Origin: a virus
DNA length: 32,081 nucleotides
Strand: one strand, 5' to 3'
Virus record (IMG/VR): IMGVR_UViG_3300032011_000069
Location: 1-32,081 of that record
In this document: positions 14,839 through 22,797 of the stretch, in pieces
Position numbering within the stretch: the stretch's first letter is position 1
How the letters are laid out: each line of letters starts with the position of its first letter
Made by a program: the position numbers and the translations under genes
The notes under the pieces: model-generated
Told to the model about the DNA's origin: nothing
Database searches by the model: none
The model's input: only the letters and a program-made list of their open reading frames with translations

Positions 14839-14898
14839 CTCTCGTTTGCTCACCTAAAAACTCACCAAACGGCGGTTTGAACGCGTGATAAACGAGAG
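14839..14898 (-). promoter_or_regulatory. leader inverted repeat abutting the SD of the first early gene
   Basis: AAACGAGAG at 14890-14898 and its complement CTCTCGTTT at 14839-14847 form a perfect 9-bp stem around a 42-nt loop. The loop holds a short AAAC-GGCG-GTTT hairpin. In the mRNA the downstream arm runs into the SD (GAGAGGGG) of the gene starting at 14830, so the stem could limit translation. Confidence 0.45.
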
Positions 14899-15052
14899 AT
14901 TCGGTAATTAGGGGGAACCTAAAACGCCGTAAAACGACGCCGTAGCGCGCCGGATCGACTTGTCGGCCTCACTGGAACTGAGACCGCGCGACTTAGATTC
15001 CGCCTAATAGAGAAAATCTCGCGGTTTAATCACCGCTCAACTCACCTTGGCA

Positions 15053-15082
15053 ACTATAGAGCGTATAAATCGGCAAAGTCAA
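15053..15082 (-). promoter_or_regulatory. early leftward promoter (sigma70-like)
   Basis: Minus-strand -35 TTGACT (15082-15077) and -10 TATAGT (15058-15053) are separated by 18 bp. It lies about 220 bp upstream of the first replication-operon gene and just downstream of an operator-like palindrome. Small inverted repeats GAGA-AAA-TCTC and GCGGT-TTAATC-ACCGC follow at 15011-15036. Consistent with the early promoter, though not tested. Confidence 0.5.
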
Positions 15083-15098
15083 CAGAGAACTTAAAATC

Positions 15099-15121
15099 GT
15101 TTTGACCTAACTTGTCAAAAC
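15099..15121. promoter_or_regulatory. operator-like palindrome, copy 1
   Basis: GTTTTGAC and GTCAAAAC flank a 7-bp spacer, making a perfect 8-bp dyad located 17 bp upstream of the -35 box of the putative early promoter. A related site occurs at 16767-16785. The distance to the promoter suits an activator or a looping repressor. Confidence 0.6.
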
Positions 15122-15151
15122 AAAAAAACCCGACGCCAGGACGGCGTCGGG
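15122..15151 (-). terminator. intrinsic terminator of the integrase transcript
   Basis: CCCGACGCC (15129-15137) and GGCGTCGGG (15143-15151) form a 9-bp GC-rich stem with a 5-nt loop, followed on the minus strand by seven T residues (15128-15122). It lies beyond the tRNA, so integrase mRNA would read antisense through the tRNA before stopping here. Confidence 0.85.
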
Positions 15152-15155
15152 GTTC

Positions 15156-15238
15156 GGAGGATAGGCGAATTGGAAAGCACCCTCATTGGAATTGAGGCGC
15201 GGTGTAAACCGTTGCGGGTTCGAGTCCCGTGTCCTCCG
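15156..15238 (+). tRNA. tRNA-Ser(GGA), class II, probable attachment site
   Basis: Acceptor GGAGGAT pairs with GTCCTCC (7 bp, one G-U), with discriminator G73 as required for serine. The anticodon arm is CCTCA-TTGGAAT-TGAGG with anticodon GGA. The long variable arm has a CGGT/ACCG stem. The T arm is GCGGG-TTCGAGT-CCCGT. The D arm is poor (A at position 8, short loop, weak stem) and no CCA is encoded. The integrase gene ends 1 bp beyond its 3' end, the usual arrangement for tRNA-directed integration. It could be a working phage tRNA, an attL/attR copy, or a partly decayed copy kept for its attachment-site half. Confidence 0.75.
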
Positions 15239-15239
15239 C

Positions 15240-16409
15240 TCAAAACATTTCGGATAAAACCGGCGCTGGTTTGGCGTCGGGGTCGACCGTCTGGTACAGG
15301 ACGTCCGCGTGGTTCTTGGCGTTCTCTTGGACGTAGAACTCGAGCGTCGTTTTGATGCTGGCGTGTCGCATTAAAACGCGTAGCGTGTCCGGCATTACAT
15401 GCGGGGACCACCTACAGCCAAACGCCCGCCGCCAGTCATGGGCGGAGGCGTATTTCGTTTTCCCGTCTTTCTCGGATACGACGACTCGAGCCTGTCGACC
15501 GCATTGGGAGATACGTTTGCCGACGGTCTTTGCCGAGATCGAGTCGCCTTTGGAAAGGGTCCATTTAAAAACCTGGCCTCGACGTTTCGACGGATTAACG
15601 TCGCGGAGTAGCTCCGCGAAATCTGGGGCCATTGGGATAATTCGATTTTGCCTCGCCTTTTCCGCACTGGCCGAAATTGAAATCATCGGTCGTTTCGAGT
15701 CGAGGTCGAGAACGTGGTGGTTTCCCTGCGTCGGTTCCCAGGTAAACGTAAACGTTTCGCCGAGCCGGAAACCGGACCGCCAGAGGGCTTCCAGGTTCCA
15801 GGCCCAGCGTTCGGCGTATTCCTCGCCGACTACGCTCGGGAGTTGTAGAGCGACCCGCTCCGCTTCCTCTCGAGTAATCGCTCGACCTCTGGCCGGATTC
15901 TCCGCTCGTCCGATGGGCGGCGGATCGGGGCGTCGGTCGATAATTCGAACCTGGCGAGCCCATTTGAGCGCGCTCATTAAATGGTTTCGGTACGCGTGGC
16001 AAGTCGCGACGCTCTTTCCCTCTTTCCGGAGTCGGAGAGCAAATAACGAGAAAACGGACTCGTCGAGGTCGCCGACCCATTCGAGACCTGGGCAAAGGTC
16101 GTCGAGTCGGTTCCTTGCTGTTTCGAACGCCTGGCGGGTTTTCCACGGGCCAAAATCGAGTTTTTCCGCGATATAGCGTTCGCAGAACTCTTGCCATCCG
16201 TTTAGCTCGCGGTGCTCTTGGTGTAGCGCCGCCTCGATATTGTCATCGACGACGCGCAAAAGCTCGAGGGCCTCGCGCTCGGCTTTTGCTCGCGTTGTCG
16301 ATGATGTCTTACGCTCGCCGATTTTCCCGTCTTTTCGAGTAAATCGGACGGTGTAGCTACCTTGCTGTTTTCTGCGAATTAGCTTCCATGCGGAGATATG
16401 TTCGAACAT
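15240..16409 (-). CDS. int: tyrosine recombinase / phage integrase (389 aa)
   Basis: Site-specific recombinase that would integrate and excise the phage. The catalytic set is complete: R215 (SGFRLGE), probable K251, H324 and R327 (SAHDWRRAF), H349 (LMRHASIKTT) and nucleophile Y359 (LEFYV). The N-terminal 60 residues form an arm-binding domain (GSYTVRFTRKDGKIGERKTS) and residues about 70-160 a core-binding SAM-like domain. Length is typical. Its stop lies 1 bp from the tRNA-Ser 3' end, pointing to that tRNA as attachment site. The gene overlaps the excisionase-like gene upstream by 31 bp, so the two are probably co-expressed. Confidence 0.93.
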   Translation of the reverse strand: MFEHISAWKLIRRKQQGSYTVRFTRKDGKIGERKTSSTTRAKAEREALELLRVVDDNIEAALHQEHRELNGWQEFCERYIAEKLDFGPWKTRQAFETARNRLDDLCPGLEWVGDLDESVFSLFALRLRKEGKSVATCHAYRNHLMSALKWARQVRIIDRRPDPPPIGRAENPARGRAITREEAERVALQLPSVVGEEYAERWAWNLEALWRSGFRLGETFTFTWEPTQGNHHVLDLDSKRPMISISASAEKARQNRIIPMAPDFAELLRDVNPSKRRGQVFKWTLSKGDSISAKTVGKRISQCGRQARVVVSEKDGKTKYASAHDWRRAFGCRWSPHVMPDTLRVLMRHASIKTTLEFYVQENAKNHADVLYQTVDPDAKPAPVLSEMF

Positions 16410-16591
16410 TTAGCCGACCTTTCCAGCGCCTCGCGGAACTGACGTCCCGAGACCAGTTTCCTATTTCCTGATGAAAAAATAGGACAGCTAATTTGTCGCA
16501 AAAACCGCTCAACCGACCGCTTTTGTTTGTAACCGAGGTTACTTGCTAGCGCCTCGAGCGTGTAAGATTTAGAATCGTCGATAGTTCCCAT
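16379..16591 (-). CDS. excisionase-like small DNA-binding protein (70 aa)
   Basis: The start at 16591 has an AAGGCGG Shine-Dalgarno; an upstream Met at 16657 adds 22 unlikely residues. The protein reads SYTLEALASNLGYKQKRSV, then FLRQISCPIFSSGNRKLVSG and REALERSAK, a layout of short HTH, wing and final helix as in MerR/Xis-type winged-helix proteins. Overlap with the integrase start and small size fit a recombination directionality factor. It could also regulate its own promoter. Family assignment rests on pattern and position. Confidence 0.65.
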   Translation of the reverse strand: MGTIDDSKSYTLEALASNLGYKQKRSVERFLRQISCPIFSSGNRKLVSGRQFREALERSAKCSNISPHGS

Positions 16592-16667
16592 CGTTCCGCC
16601 TTTTTGGGGCGCCCAGGACAATAATCGAACTCGGCAATCTTGCATCATTCTAGCCACCCTATTGGTT

Positions 16668-16704
16668 AGAGTATGTGAGTGACTGGGTCGGGGACTGATA
16701 CTCT
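16668..16704. promoter_or_regulatory. inverted repeat upstream of the excisionase-like gene
   Basis: AGAGTAT (16668-16674) and ATACTCT (16698-16704) form a perfect 7-bp inverted repeat with 23-bp spacing, in the intergenic region between the leftward excisionase/integrase genes and the rightward HNH gene. Likely operator or integrase arm-site component. Confidence 0.4.
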
Positions 16705-16716
16705 CCGGCCCGGTCT

Positions 16717-16741
16717 GCCGCTTTTAACTATAGCGGCTTTT
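16717..16741 (+). terminator. possible weak plus-strand terminator
   Basis: GCCGCT-TTTAACTAT-AGCGGC followed by TTTT. The stem is short and no plus-strand gene ends here, so it may instead be a regulatory hairpin in the excisionase/HNH intergenic region (16592-16919), which holds no gene. Confidence 0.35.
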
Positions 16742-16766
16742 GTTCTGCCTAGTGTCTATCAGTGCG

Positions 16767-16785
16767 TGACAACTGCGGTCAAAAC
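16767..16785 (-). promoter_or_regulatory. operator-like motif, copy 2
   Basis: On the minus strand this reads GTTTTGACC, then GCAG, then TTGTCA. It matches the palindrome at 15099-15121 at 16 of 23 aligned positions, including the whole left half and the TTGTCA core. A third half-like CTTGTCGAAAAC lies nearby at 16806-16817. The site sits between the excisionase and HNH genes, so one regulator may act on both the early promoter and this region. Confidence 0.5.
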
Positions 16786-16919
16786 CCGACTTTTTTTTGC
16801 GTTGTCTTGTCGAAAACTTGCAATCCTACGCGTTTGGGTAAAACGATCGCGAATTTGGGAACGCTTTTTGTACGATATTTGCGGGGTTTTTTTCAGAGTC
16901 CGCGTTTTTTCGTTTCCGA

Positions 16920-17261
16920 ATGCTTCCGTCGAAAAAATATTCCGTCGACGAGCGGGTCGACGCCTGGAACGAGTGGCAGAGAAAATGTTTCTACTGCGAC
17001 GCGCCGCTCTCTCGCCCTGGTACTTACGCCGGACGGAAAACGCAATTTGACCACCTGATCCCGGCGTCGCAGGGCGGCTCGGACGAACTCGAGAATTTGC
17101 GGCCCTGCTGTCGTCGCTGTAACGCGGATAAATCGACGACGTCGCTCGAGTTGTTTGTCGAGCGAAAACTCGCGAGCGTTCGACGCCAGGAGGCGCGTCT
17201 CGTTCAACTTCGCGAGGTGATACAAAAACTCGAGCTCGAGGAATCGAACCTCGAAACATAA
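16920..17261 (+). CDS. HNH endonuclease (113 aa)
   Basis: HNH nuclease with structural zinc ligands C23-x2-C26 (CFYC) and C64-x2-C67 (CCRRC), catalytic D44-H45 (FDHLIPASQGGSDE), N59 (LENLRPC) and the final CNADKS block. A charged helical tail of about 40 residues follows. It is encoded on the plus strand between the tail operon and the integrase genes. HNH genes are often free-standing homing nucleases or packaging nucleases in siphoviruses, but those are usually beside terminase, so a homing or accessory role is more likely here. No clear Shine-Dalgarno precedes the ATG, so the start is less certain. Confidence 0.85.
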   Translation: MLPSKKYSVDERVDAWNEWQRKCFYCDAPLSRPGTYAGRKTQFDHLIPASQGGSDELENLRPCCRRCNADKSTTSLELFVERKLASVRRQEARLVQLREVIQKLELEESNLET

Positions 17262-17299
17262 ATCGCGAGAGCGATAGCCAGAGCAAAACAGAACTCGAG

Positions 17300-17578
17300 T
17301 CAATCGGTTAAATGTTTCCTTGCGACTTTACACGCCTGGCGGATACATAGCGATACCCAAACACGGAGCGCGGAATCGGGGATCGTCTGAAACGCTTTTC
17401 GGAGGTGTTTTTTTTGGCCGAGAAAATACTCGACCCACTCGTCGAGCTCCGCCTCGACCTTGTCGGGTCCGTCGCGGTTCATTTGGCCGCGTTTGCTTTT
17501 ACACGAACAGCCTTTCCGGTCCGCGACGATCCATTCGGGGATGCGCGACGCGACGAGGTCTCCGACTCCGTTTCTCAT
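17300..17578 (-). CDS. small Cys-motif protein at end of tail operon (92 aa)
   Basis: The ATG at 17578 was preferred because it overlaps the preceding tail gene's TGA (ATGA). The N-terminal part, GVGDLVASRIPEWI then KGCSCKSKRGQMNRDG, has the G.GD..(10-20).C.C..R...MN..G pattern I know from small proteins in planctomycete phages and genomes, function unknown. The CxC may bind a metal. The C-terminal 50 residues are a charged helix. It converges with the HNH gene across a 38-bp gap and closes the head-tail operon. Confidence 0.65.
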   Translation of the reverse strand: MRNGVGDLVASRIPEWIVADRKGCSCKSKRGQMNRDGPDKVEAELDEWVEYFLGQKKHLRKAFQTIPDSALRVWVSLCIRQACKVARKHLTD

Positions 17579-20175
17579 ATCGTGCAATCCGTTACGGTAA
17601 TATCACATTCGTCCCAGGTTCCCGACGGAGTGTTCGGGTCCGGTTGATCCGGAACAATACAACCGCCGGTCAGACCGTACGTTCCACCGCATCCGGTTAC
17701 CTGGCCCGCGCCGAGTACGGTCGGTAGCGTGACGCCGTCAAACGTTGCGGGTTGCCAACTCAATTCGAGCTCGAGCATCATTGGTTGGGTGCAGTTATTC
17801 GGCTGGACGATACAAACCTGGGCCGTCGCGGTAACGGGGTTTACGTTCGGGTCGTCGCTCTCGAGCACGACCTCGAGTTCGGCGCAACAGTCCTCGATCG
17901 CTGTCCACTGTTGAGTCGAAATGTCAGCGTGGCCGGCTTGCCCAGAGCCAGTTTGCTGTCCGCTCCAGCTTAACCCGTCCAAGTTGAACGCCGCGCCGCC
18001 GTTGGTGCATTCGCTACACTCGACGAGGCAATCCGGCGGATCGGGGCATTCGGAACCGTCGCCGAGGTACTGGCCCCCGCGATTTGTGCAGTCCTCTTGC
18101 GTTTGGTCGGGCGTATACGTTCCGTCGTATTCGCGGCAACATCCCGTCTCGTCGTCGCAACAAATCTCGACTGGCTTTATGCCGCCTGGGTCGAACGCGC
18201 AAACGTACACGGTGTTATAGTCAAAATGTAACTGATCGCCGACGCGAGTTACGTTGTAAATGTTGTCGACCGGCAATAGAGCAGGCGAGGTCGATTCGAA
18301 TTCGTAATCCGATTCGCAATCTTTACCGTCGCCAAACACAAACCACGGTTTCGAAACTTTGAAATTCAAATCGCAACCGCTGAACGCGAGAATTTCGTCC
18401 TCCTCTGCTGTCGGTTGTCCGACCATTTCGAACGAGGTTCCGGTTCCGTACATGGCGGACCGCGTCGCGAACACTTTGTACGTTTGGTCGTTCATGTCCC
18501 AAAACGCGAACCCTTTTTCGCCTTCTTTTAAACACGTTTGTTCAAAACCCGGGAGCGTTTCAATGTGCTTGCTGACCTCATCAGGCGCGATGAAATAAAA
18601 CTCCGGATCGTCGCCCTCGTAATAATGATCGTATTCCCACTCGTCGTGGTCGGGATCGGTTGGGTCGAGCCCTCGCCAAGAACACTTTATATATCTCGCG
18701 ATCGGCGAATGTACTTCCTCGATTTGCCATCGGTCCGACTCCGGATTTTGCGTCGTGTACGGTGTATCGACGTTGCAACCGTCAAGGATGCGTTGTTTTT
18801 TTGGCGCCGCTTGGATACTTACCAATGAACCGTTAATCGCAGAAAAATGCCCGTCGTTGTCAGCTTCGATTTTGTAGTTGTATGGAATGGTTCCGTCGAA
18901 ATTGTTTTCGATCGCCGTGTCGTAATCGACGTTGGGCCATCGCGACAAGAAACTCTCATGGTCGTTGAAATAAAGCGTGACCTTTCCCTCTCCGATCTCG
19001 CCCGTCGGCTGCGAATGCGTCGAGTCGTTTATATAAACCGAAACAAGCATTTTGTTGAGTGTCTGCGAACACTGTTCGACTTCCCACCTTACTTCCGGCG
19101 CTATGTCGCTATCGTCGCAATTTTTCCCCGCATTAAAGGAGCCGTTCGACGCGGTACAGTTGGCCGCTGTAAAACCATCCGAGCAACTGCCCTCGATCGT
19201 ACACGAGCCCAAAATTTCCGTCGTTTCGACCGCGAAACCGATTGAACCGCCGCATGGAAAAACGGTCGACGGGACAACAGAGACGTCATTCGCTCCGATT
19301 GCTTTTGCGAACTGTTTTTGTGTGTCGCAAACCGTTACCGTATCGCCTGGCGAAACGTTGGTCGTTCCGTAGGTGTTCAAAACCAGAGCGTTTGCGGTCC
19401 CCGTGTCGTTAAAACCGTCGAGTAGTCGAAAACGAACTCGCGGGTTGTCGACGCCCCCTCCTCCGCCCTGGCAAATTTCGACGAGGTGAAAATCGCCCTG
19501 CGCAAATATGCAGTAACCGACGGTCCCGGTCGGTAACGCGCCGCAACTTAGCATCTTTACATAAACCGACGTCGCGAACTCCTCGTCGAGAAGCGTTAGC
19601 AGCTTCGCCGCCGCAGTCGGTCCGCTGGTGTAGGTTTGCGTTAGCTCAAACTTCCAGACTTGTTGCACGTCGGACATCACCGCGACCGCGTAGTCGTCCG
19701 AAACGACGGTCGCGATCTTATAACCGCTCGTCGATTTTTTCATGTAGGTCGGATCGACCGGATCGGGAAAACAATAATTTCCGACGGGTTGCTCCGTCTC
19801 CTCCCTAAATCGAACGACGGCTCCGCCAGCGTAAACACAAGGCCCGATCTCGTCGCTCTCGATCGGCTGCCGAGGAACGAGGAGCATGTGGCAAGTATCC
19901 GGCCACGTCGGTAACGCGAGCTCGACGATGTCGCCGTCCCCAATGTCGAAAACTGCGTCCGGGTCCCCGTAGAAATCGCCGAGACCGCGGACCTCGCCGA
20001 GCGCGACGTCCGCGATTGCCTTCCCGAATACAATGTCCTGGTGAAGGGTTCCGACGGTCGTTCCGGTTCCGTGTTCGTTCTCAGACAGTCGATCGACGAT
20101 GCGATTCCAGCGTTTCGCGGAGAGTTTGTCGCCGCGTTTTACTTTTAGATTGTCGTTAGTTCCCGACGTCGTCAC
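17575..20175 (-). CDS. large Cys-rich tail protein (866 aa)
   Basis: The N-terminal part (KVKRGDKLSAKRWNRIVDRL, then an alternating beta-rich region to about 240) resembles the start of phage tail-associated proteins. The rest is rich in Cys, Asp and Gly with no membrane span. A unit around CCREYDGTYTPDQTQEDC followed by NRGGQYLGDGSEC (about 675-710) matches a Cys-rich repeat I know from planctomycete proteins. Many cysteines suggest disulphide-stabilised extracellular modules. Position after the tape measure and the 286-aa tail protein suggests a tail-tip or adhesion role. No homologous phage baseplate family was recognised. Confidence 0.65.
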   Translation of the reverse strand: MTTSGTNDNLKVKRGDKLSAKRWNRIVDRLSENEHGTGTTVGTLHQDIVFGKAIADVALGEVRGLGDFYGDPDAVFDIGDGDIVELALPTWPDTCHMLLVPRQPIESDEIGPCVYAGGAVVRFREETEQPVGNYCFPDPVDPTYMKKSTSGYKIATVVSDDYAVAVMSDVQQVWKFELTQTYTSGPTAAAKLLTLLDEEFATSVYVKMLSCGALPTGTVGYCIFAQGDFHLVEICQGGGGGVDNPRVRFRLLDGFNDTGTANALVLNTYGTTNVSPGDTVTVCDTQKQFAKAIGANDVSVVPSTVFPCGGSIGFAVETTEILGSCTIEGSCSDGFTAANCTASNGSFNAGKNCDDSDIAPEVRWEVEQCSQTLNKMLVSVYINDSTHSQPTGEIGEGKVTLYFNDHESFLSRWPNVDYDTAIENNFDGTIPYNYKIEADNDGHFSAINGSLVSIQAAPKKQRILDGCNVDTPYTTQNPESDRWQIEEVHSPIARYIKCSWRGLDPTDPDHDEWEYDHYYEGDDPEFYFIAPDEVSKHIETLPGFEQTCLKEGEKGFAFWDMNDQTYKVFATRSAMYGTGTSFEMVGQPTAEEDEILAFSGCDLNFKVSKPWFVFGDGKDCESDYEFESTSPALLPVDNIYNVTRVGDQLHFDYNTVYVCAFDPGGIKPVEICCDDETGCCREYDGTYTPDQTQEDCTNRGGQYLGDGSECPDPPDCLVECSECTNGGAAFNLDGLSWSGQQTGSGQAGHADISTQQWTAIEDCCAELEVVLESDDPNVNPVTATAQVCIVQPNNCTQPMMLELELSWQPATFDGVTLPTVLGAGQVTGCGGTYGLTGGCIVPDQPDPNTPSGTWDECDITVTDCTI

Positions 20176-20178
20176 TTT

Positions 20179-21039
20179 TTAAACTCCGATAAACAAACCA
20201 CTAAACGCGGCGAACTCGTAAATGTCAGAGACGTACGCGCCTCGGGCGATGGTCTTTTTTAGCTTGGTCGTCGTGTCTTGCTTCTGGGCAAAATCGAACC
20301 AGATATATTGCCAGCCGAGTTTGTTAATTGATGAAATCGAACCGATCGTTTGGTTAGTAATGTTTACCGATGCTTCGAACGCAAAATCGAGAACGGGATT
20401 TTCGTCGGTAATAATGTCGCCGGTCGCTCCTAGGAACAATAGCTCGCCGCGTGCAAAACCTAAAAACGCTTCGTCGTTTACCTTCCCAGTAAATCCGGCG
20501 ATCACCTTCGCGTAGGCTAGTGCGGAATTAAAATTCGCTTTCTTAATGGTTGCTCGAATGTTAAGTTTCAAACTCGGGATAATTTTTTCGACGCCCTGCG
20601 GGTTGCCCTGAGCGTCAACGTTGATCGAGGTTCCGTAGTCGATCGCGGTAAAGTTCGTCGCGTTGAACTTCGTTTGCGCGAACGCCTCCTGAACGTTTAC
20701 CGTCGCGCCTGTTGTGTCGATCGAGACGACAAACTCGCCGGGCTCGGGCGTGAAGTCGTAAGCGGCCGTAAACTCCCAGGCGTCGGGACCTCCTTCCGGG
20801 TAAAGCGCCCAGGATAGAGTTTTCATCGCGAGGCCGTCGTACGCTAACAAACTCAAATTTGTAGCGTACAAAAGCAAAACCGCTCGACACGCGAGCGGGT
20901 CGGAACTCCCGCGAACGAGAAAACGCCGGTTTCCCGTTGCGTTGTCCTCCGACTGAGAACCGTCGCGGCCGGATAGCTCGCGAATCGAAATCCCGGTCGC
21001 TGGGTCGATCAAAATATCGGGCGTTGGTGGGTTGTTCAT
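20179..21039 (-). CDS. probable tail-tip/distal tail protein (286 aa)
   Basis: Soluble, beta-rich protein without signal or membrane segments: RRFLVRGSSDPLACRAVLLL in the first part, then EFVVSIDTTGATVNVQEAF, and KLGWQYIWFDFAQKQD near the end. It lies directly after the tape-measure gene, where siphoviruses encode distal tail or hub proteins. Its N-terminal wording (sixty residues of strand-turn-strand) fits a tail-ring protein, but no family was recognised. It ends 3 bp before the Cys-rich tail gene starts. Confidence 0.6.
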   Translation of the reverse strand: MNNPPTPDILIDPATGISIRELSGRDGSQSEDNATGNRRFLVRGSSDPLACRAVLLLYATNLSLLAYDGLAMKTLSWALYPEGGPDAWEFTAAYDFTPEPGEFVVSIDTTGATVNVQEAFAQTKFNATNFTAIDYGTSINVDAQGNPQGVEKIIPSLKLNIRATIKKANFNSALAYAKVIAGFTGKVNDEAFLGFARGELLFLGATGDIITDENPVLDFAFEASVNITNQTIGSISSINKLGWQYIWFDFAQKQDTTTKLKKTIARGAYVSDIYEFAAFSGLFIGV

Positions 21040-21051
21040 CTTTGGGGCCTG

Positions 21052-22797
21052 TTATGCGTTGAATGTCGACGGATCGGGGAACCGAGTATTTTTCGCAATG
21101 TCCGCCGTATGTTTTGCCGTGTCTTTGTTCGCCTTTAACATTTTGTCCTGGTAGCTTCCGGCTCCCATCGACATGGCCGCGAACGCCGAGAATGTGCCGC
21201 GTGTACTTGTCCCGCCTGCTGCCGCGAGCTCGCCCGTCGGTCCTGTTAAATCGAGACTTCCGAGAGACGACATTTGCTGCCGGTTCGCGTAAGCGTCCTG
21301 TTGTTCTTTGTTGCGTCGTTCGTTGTCTAGCCTGTCTTGGCGTTCCTTCGCCCTTTGTTCGCCGCGTCGCGTTAGTTCCGTGCGACGTTGCTCTCGATCT
21401 TTTTTCCGTTGCTCTACGTCGTCCTGGTTAATCGAAACGCTCGAGATAGCGCCCGCGACCGATTTAATCGCCGAGTTCACGTCGTCCATGATGTTTATTT
21501 CGACGAGACCGCCGCTCGCCTCACCGACTCCGATTTGCATGACCAGGGCGAGAGCCCGAACGACTCCGATCGTCCGCTTTACAAACTTGTCTATCGCTTG
21601 GCTCATCGAAAGCAGAGTATTGTCCCAGGTCGACATCATGCCCTCGCCGAGCTCGAGCCAAATTAGCTCGAGTGCTTGCGACGTTATGTCGAGCGCTTGC
21701 TCGAGGTTGCCTGCTTTGAGCTCGTCCATGATCGAGCCGAAATTGTCGGAAAACACTTTCGAGAGAGTTTGAAACGCTCGGCCCAGGAACGCGGTCGCCT
21801 TTTCGATAAACCCGAAATAGTGCGCCGCCGCTGCCGCCGCTGCGACCATTCCGCCGATTAGTAATCCGGCCGGAGAGAGAACGAGACCGACGATTGATCC
21901 GAGGGCAGTTATAGCCATACCGATTCCAATGATCGCGACGCCTGCGACCGAGAGGGCAGTTCCCAGGCCGACGACCGCCGCCGCTGCCGCCGCAATCCCT
22001 GCGACGAGACCTCGGTTCTCTTTCACAAAATCGACGGCGCTTTTTGCTATTTCGGCGAAGTGCGTCGCGGCTTCCGCGAGGATTGGGGCGAGCGCCGCAC
22101 CGATTTGGTTTTTTAACCCTGTCGCGACGCTCGAAACTCGATTCATCGCGTCACCGAACGCCGCCGCTGCGTTTGCGTCCTCTGTCGACATCGTGCGACC
22201 GAGCTCGCCCGCCTCGTTCATCAGTGCGCGTATCCCGTCGCCGCCCTCGTCCATTAACGGTTTGAGTTGTTTGAATGAGTCGCCGAGGATTTCGAAACCC
22301 ATCTGGTTCGCGAACGCTTCGTCCTCGACGTTCCCGAGCACGTCGGCGAGTCGCAAAAATTGCTCGTCCGCGCTTAGGCTGTTGAGCTCTTGCATGTCGA
22401 TACCGAGGAGCTTTAACGCTCGAGCGGCCGGACCCATTCCGGTTTGCGCCGCGTTTGCGATTCGTCGGCTTGTTCGAAACATCGCGTCGCCCACTGCGTC
22501 GATGCTCGTTCCGCTTTGCTCGGCCGCGAATGCCATCGCGGAAAGGCTTTCGACGCTGGCTCCGGTTCGGAGGCTCATTTTGTGCAGTTTGTCGCCCGCC
22601 GAGGCGAACGAGTTTGTCGCCGCCAAGAGAGGTGTTAAAACGGCTGCGCCCGCTCCGGCGACGCCCGCTCCGGCGACGGTCACTCGCTTTCCCATCGCGC
22701 TAACTTTGTCGCCCGCTTTTTTTAGTCCTCGCTCGAGCGACTCGGCATTGAGGCCGAGCGTAACGTATGCTTTTCCCGCCTCGGTTCCTTTTGTCAT
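21052..22797 (-). CDS. tail tape measure protein (581 aa)
   Basis: Sets tail length and helps DNA pass the host envelope. The N-terminus (TLGLNAESLERGLKKAGDKV, then KRVTVAGAGVAGAG) is typical of the tape-measure family, followed by the conserved region SLRTGASVESLSAMAFAAEQ and SADEQFLRLADVL. Residues about 255-345 form several hydrophobic, Ala/Gly-rich segments that may span the membrane. A charged coiled-coil stretch (DVEQRKKDREQRRTELTRRG) lies near residues 480-520. For a siphovirus the protein is short, predicting a short tail. The ATG overlaps the previous stop (ATGA). Confidence 0.88.
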   Translation of the reverse strand: MTKGTEAGKAYVTLGLNAESLERGLKKAGDKVSAMGKRVTVAGAGVAGAGAAVLTPLLAATNSFASAGDKLHKMSLRTGASVESLSAMAFAAEQSGTSIDAVGDAMFRTSRRIANAAQTGMGPAARALKLLGIDMQELNSLSADEQFLRLADVLGNVEDEAFANQMGFEILGDSFKQLKPLMDEGGDGIRALMNEAGELGRTMSTEDANAAAAFGDAMNRVSSVATGLKNQIGAALAPILAEAATHFAEIAKSAVDFVKENRGLVAGIAAAAAAVVGLGTALSVAGVAIIGIGMAITALGSIVGLVLSPAGLLIGGMVAAAAAAAHYFGFIEKATAFLGRAFQTLSKVFSDNFGSIMDELKAGNLEQALDITSQALELIWLELGEGMMSTWDNTLLSMSQAIDKFVKRTIGVVRALALVMQIGVGEASGGLVEINIMDDVNSAIKSVAGAISSVSINQDDVEQRKKDREQRRTELTRRGEQRAKERQDRLDNERRNKEQQDAYANRQQMSSLGSLDLTGPTGELAAAGGTSTRGTFSAFAAMSMGAGSYQDKMLKANKDTAKHTADIAKNTRFPDPSTFNA

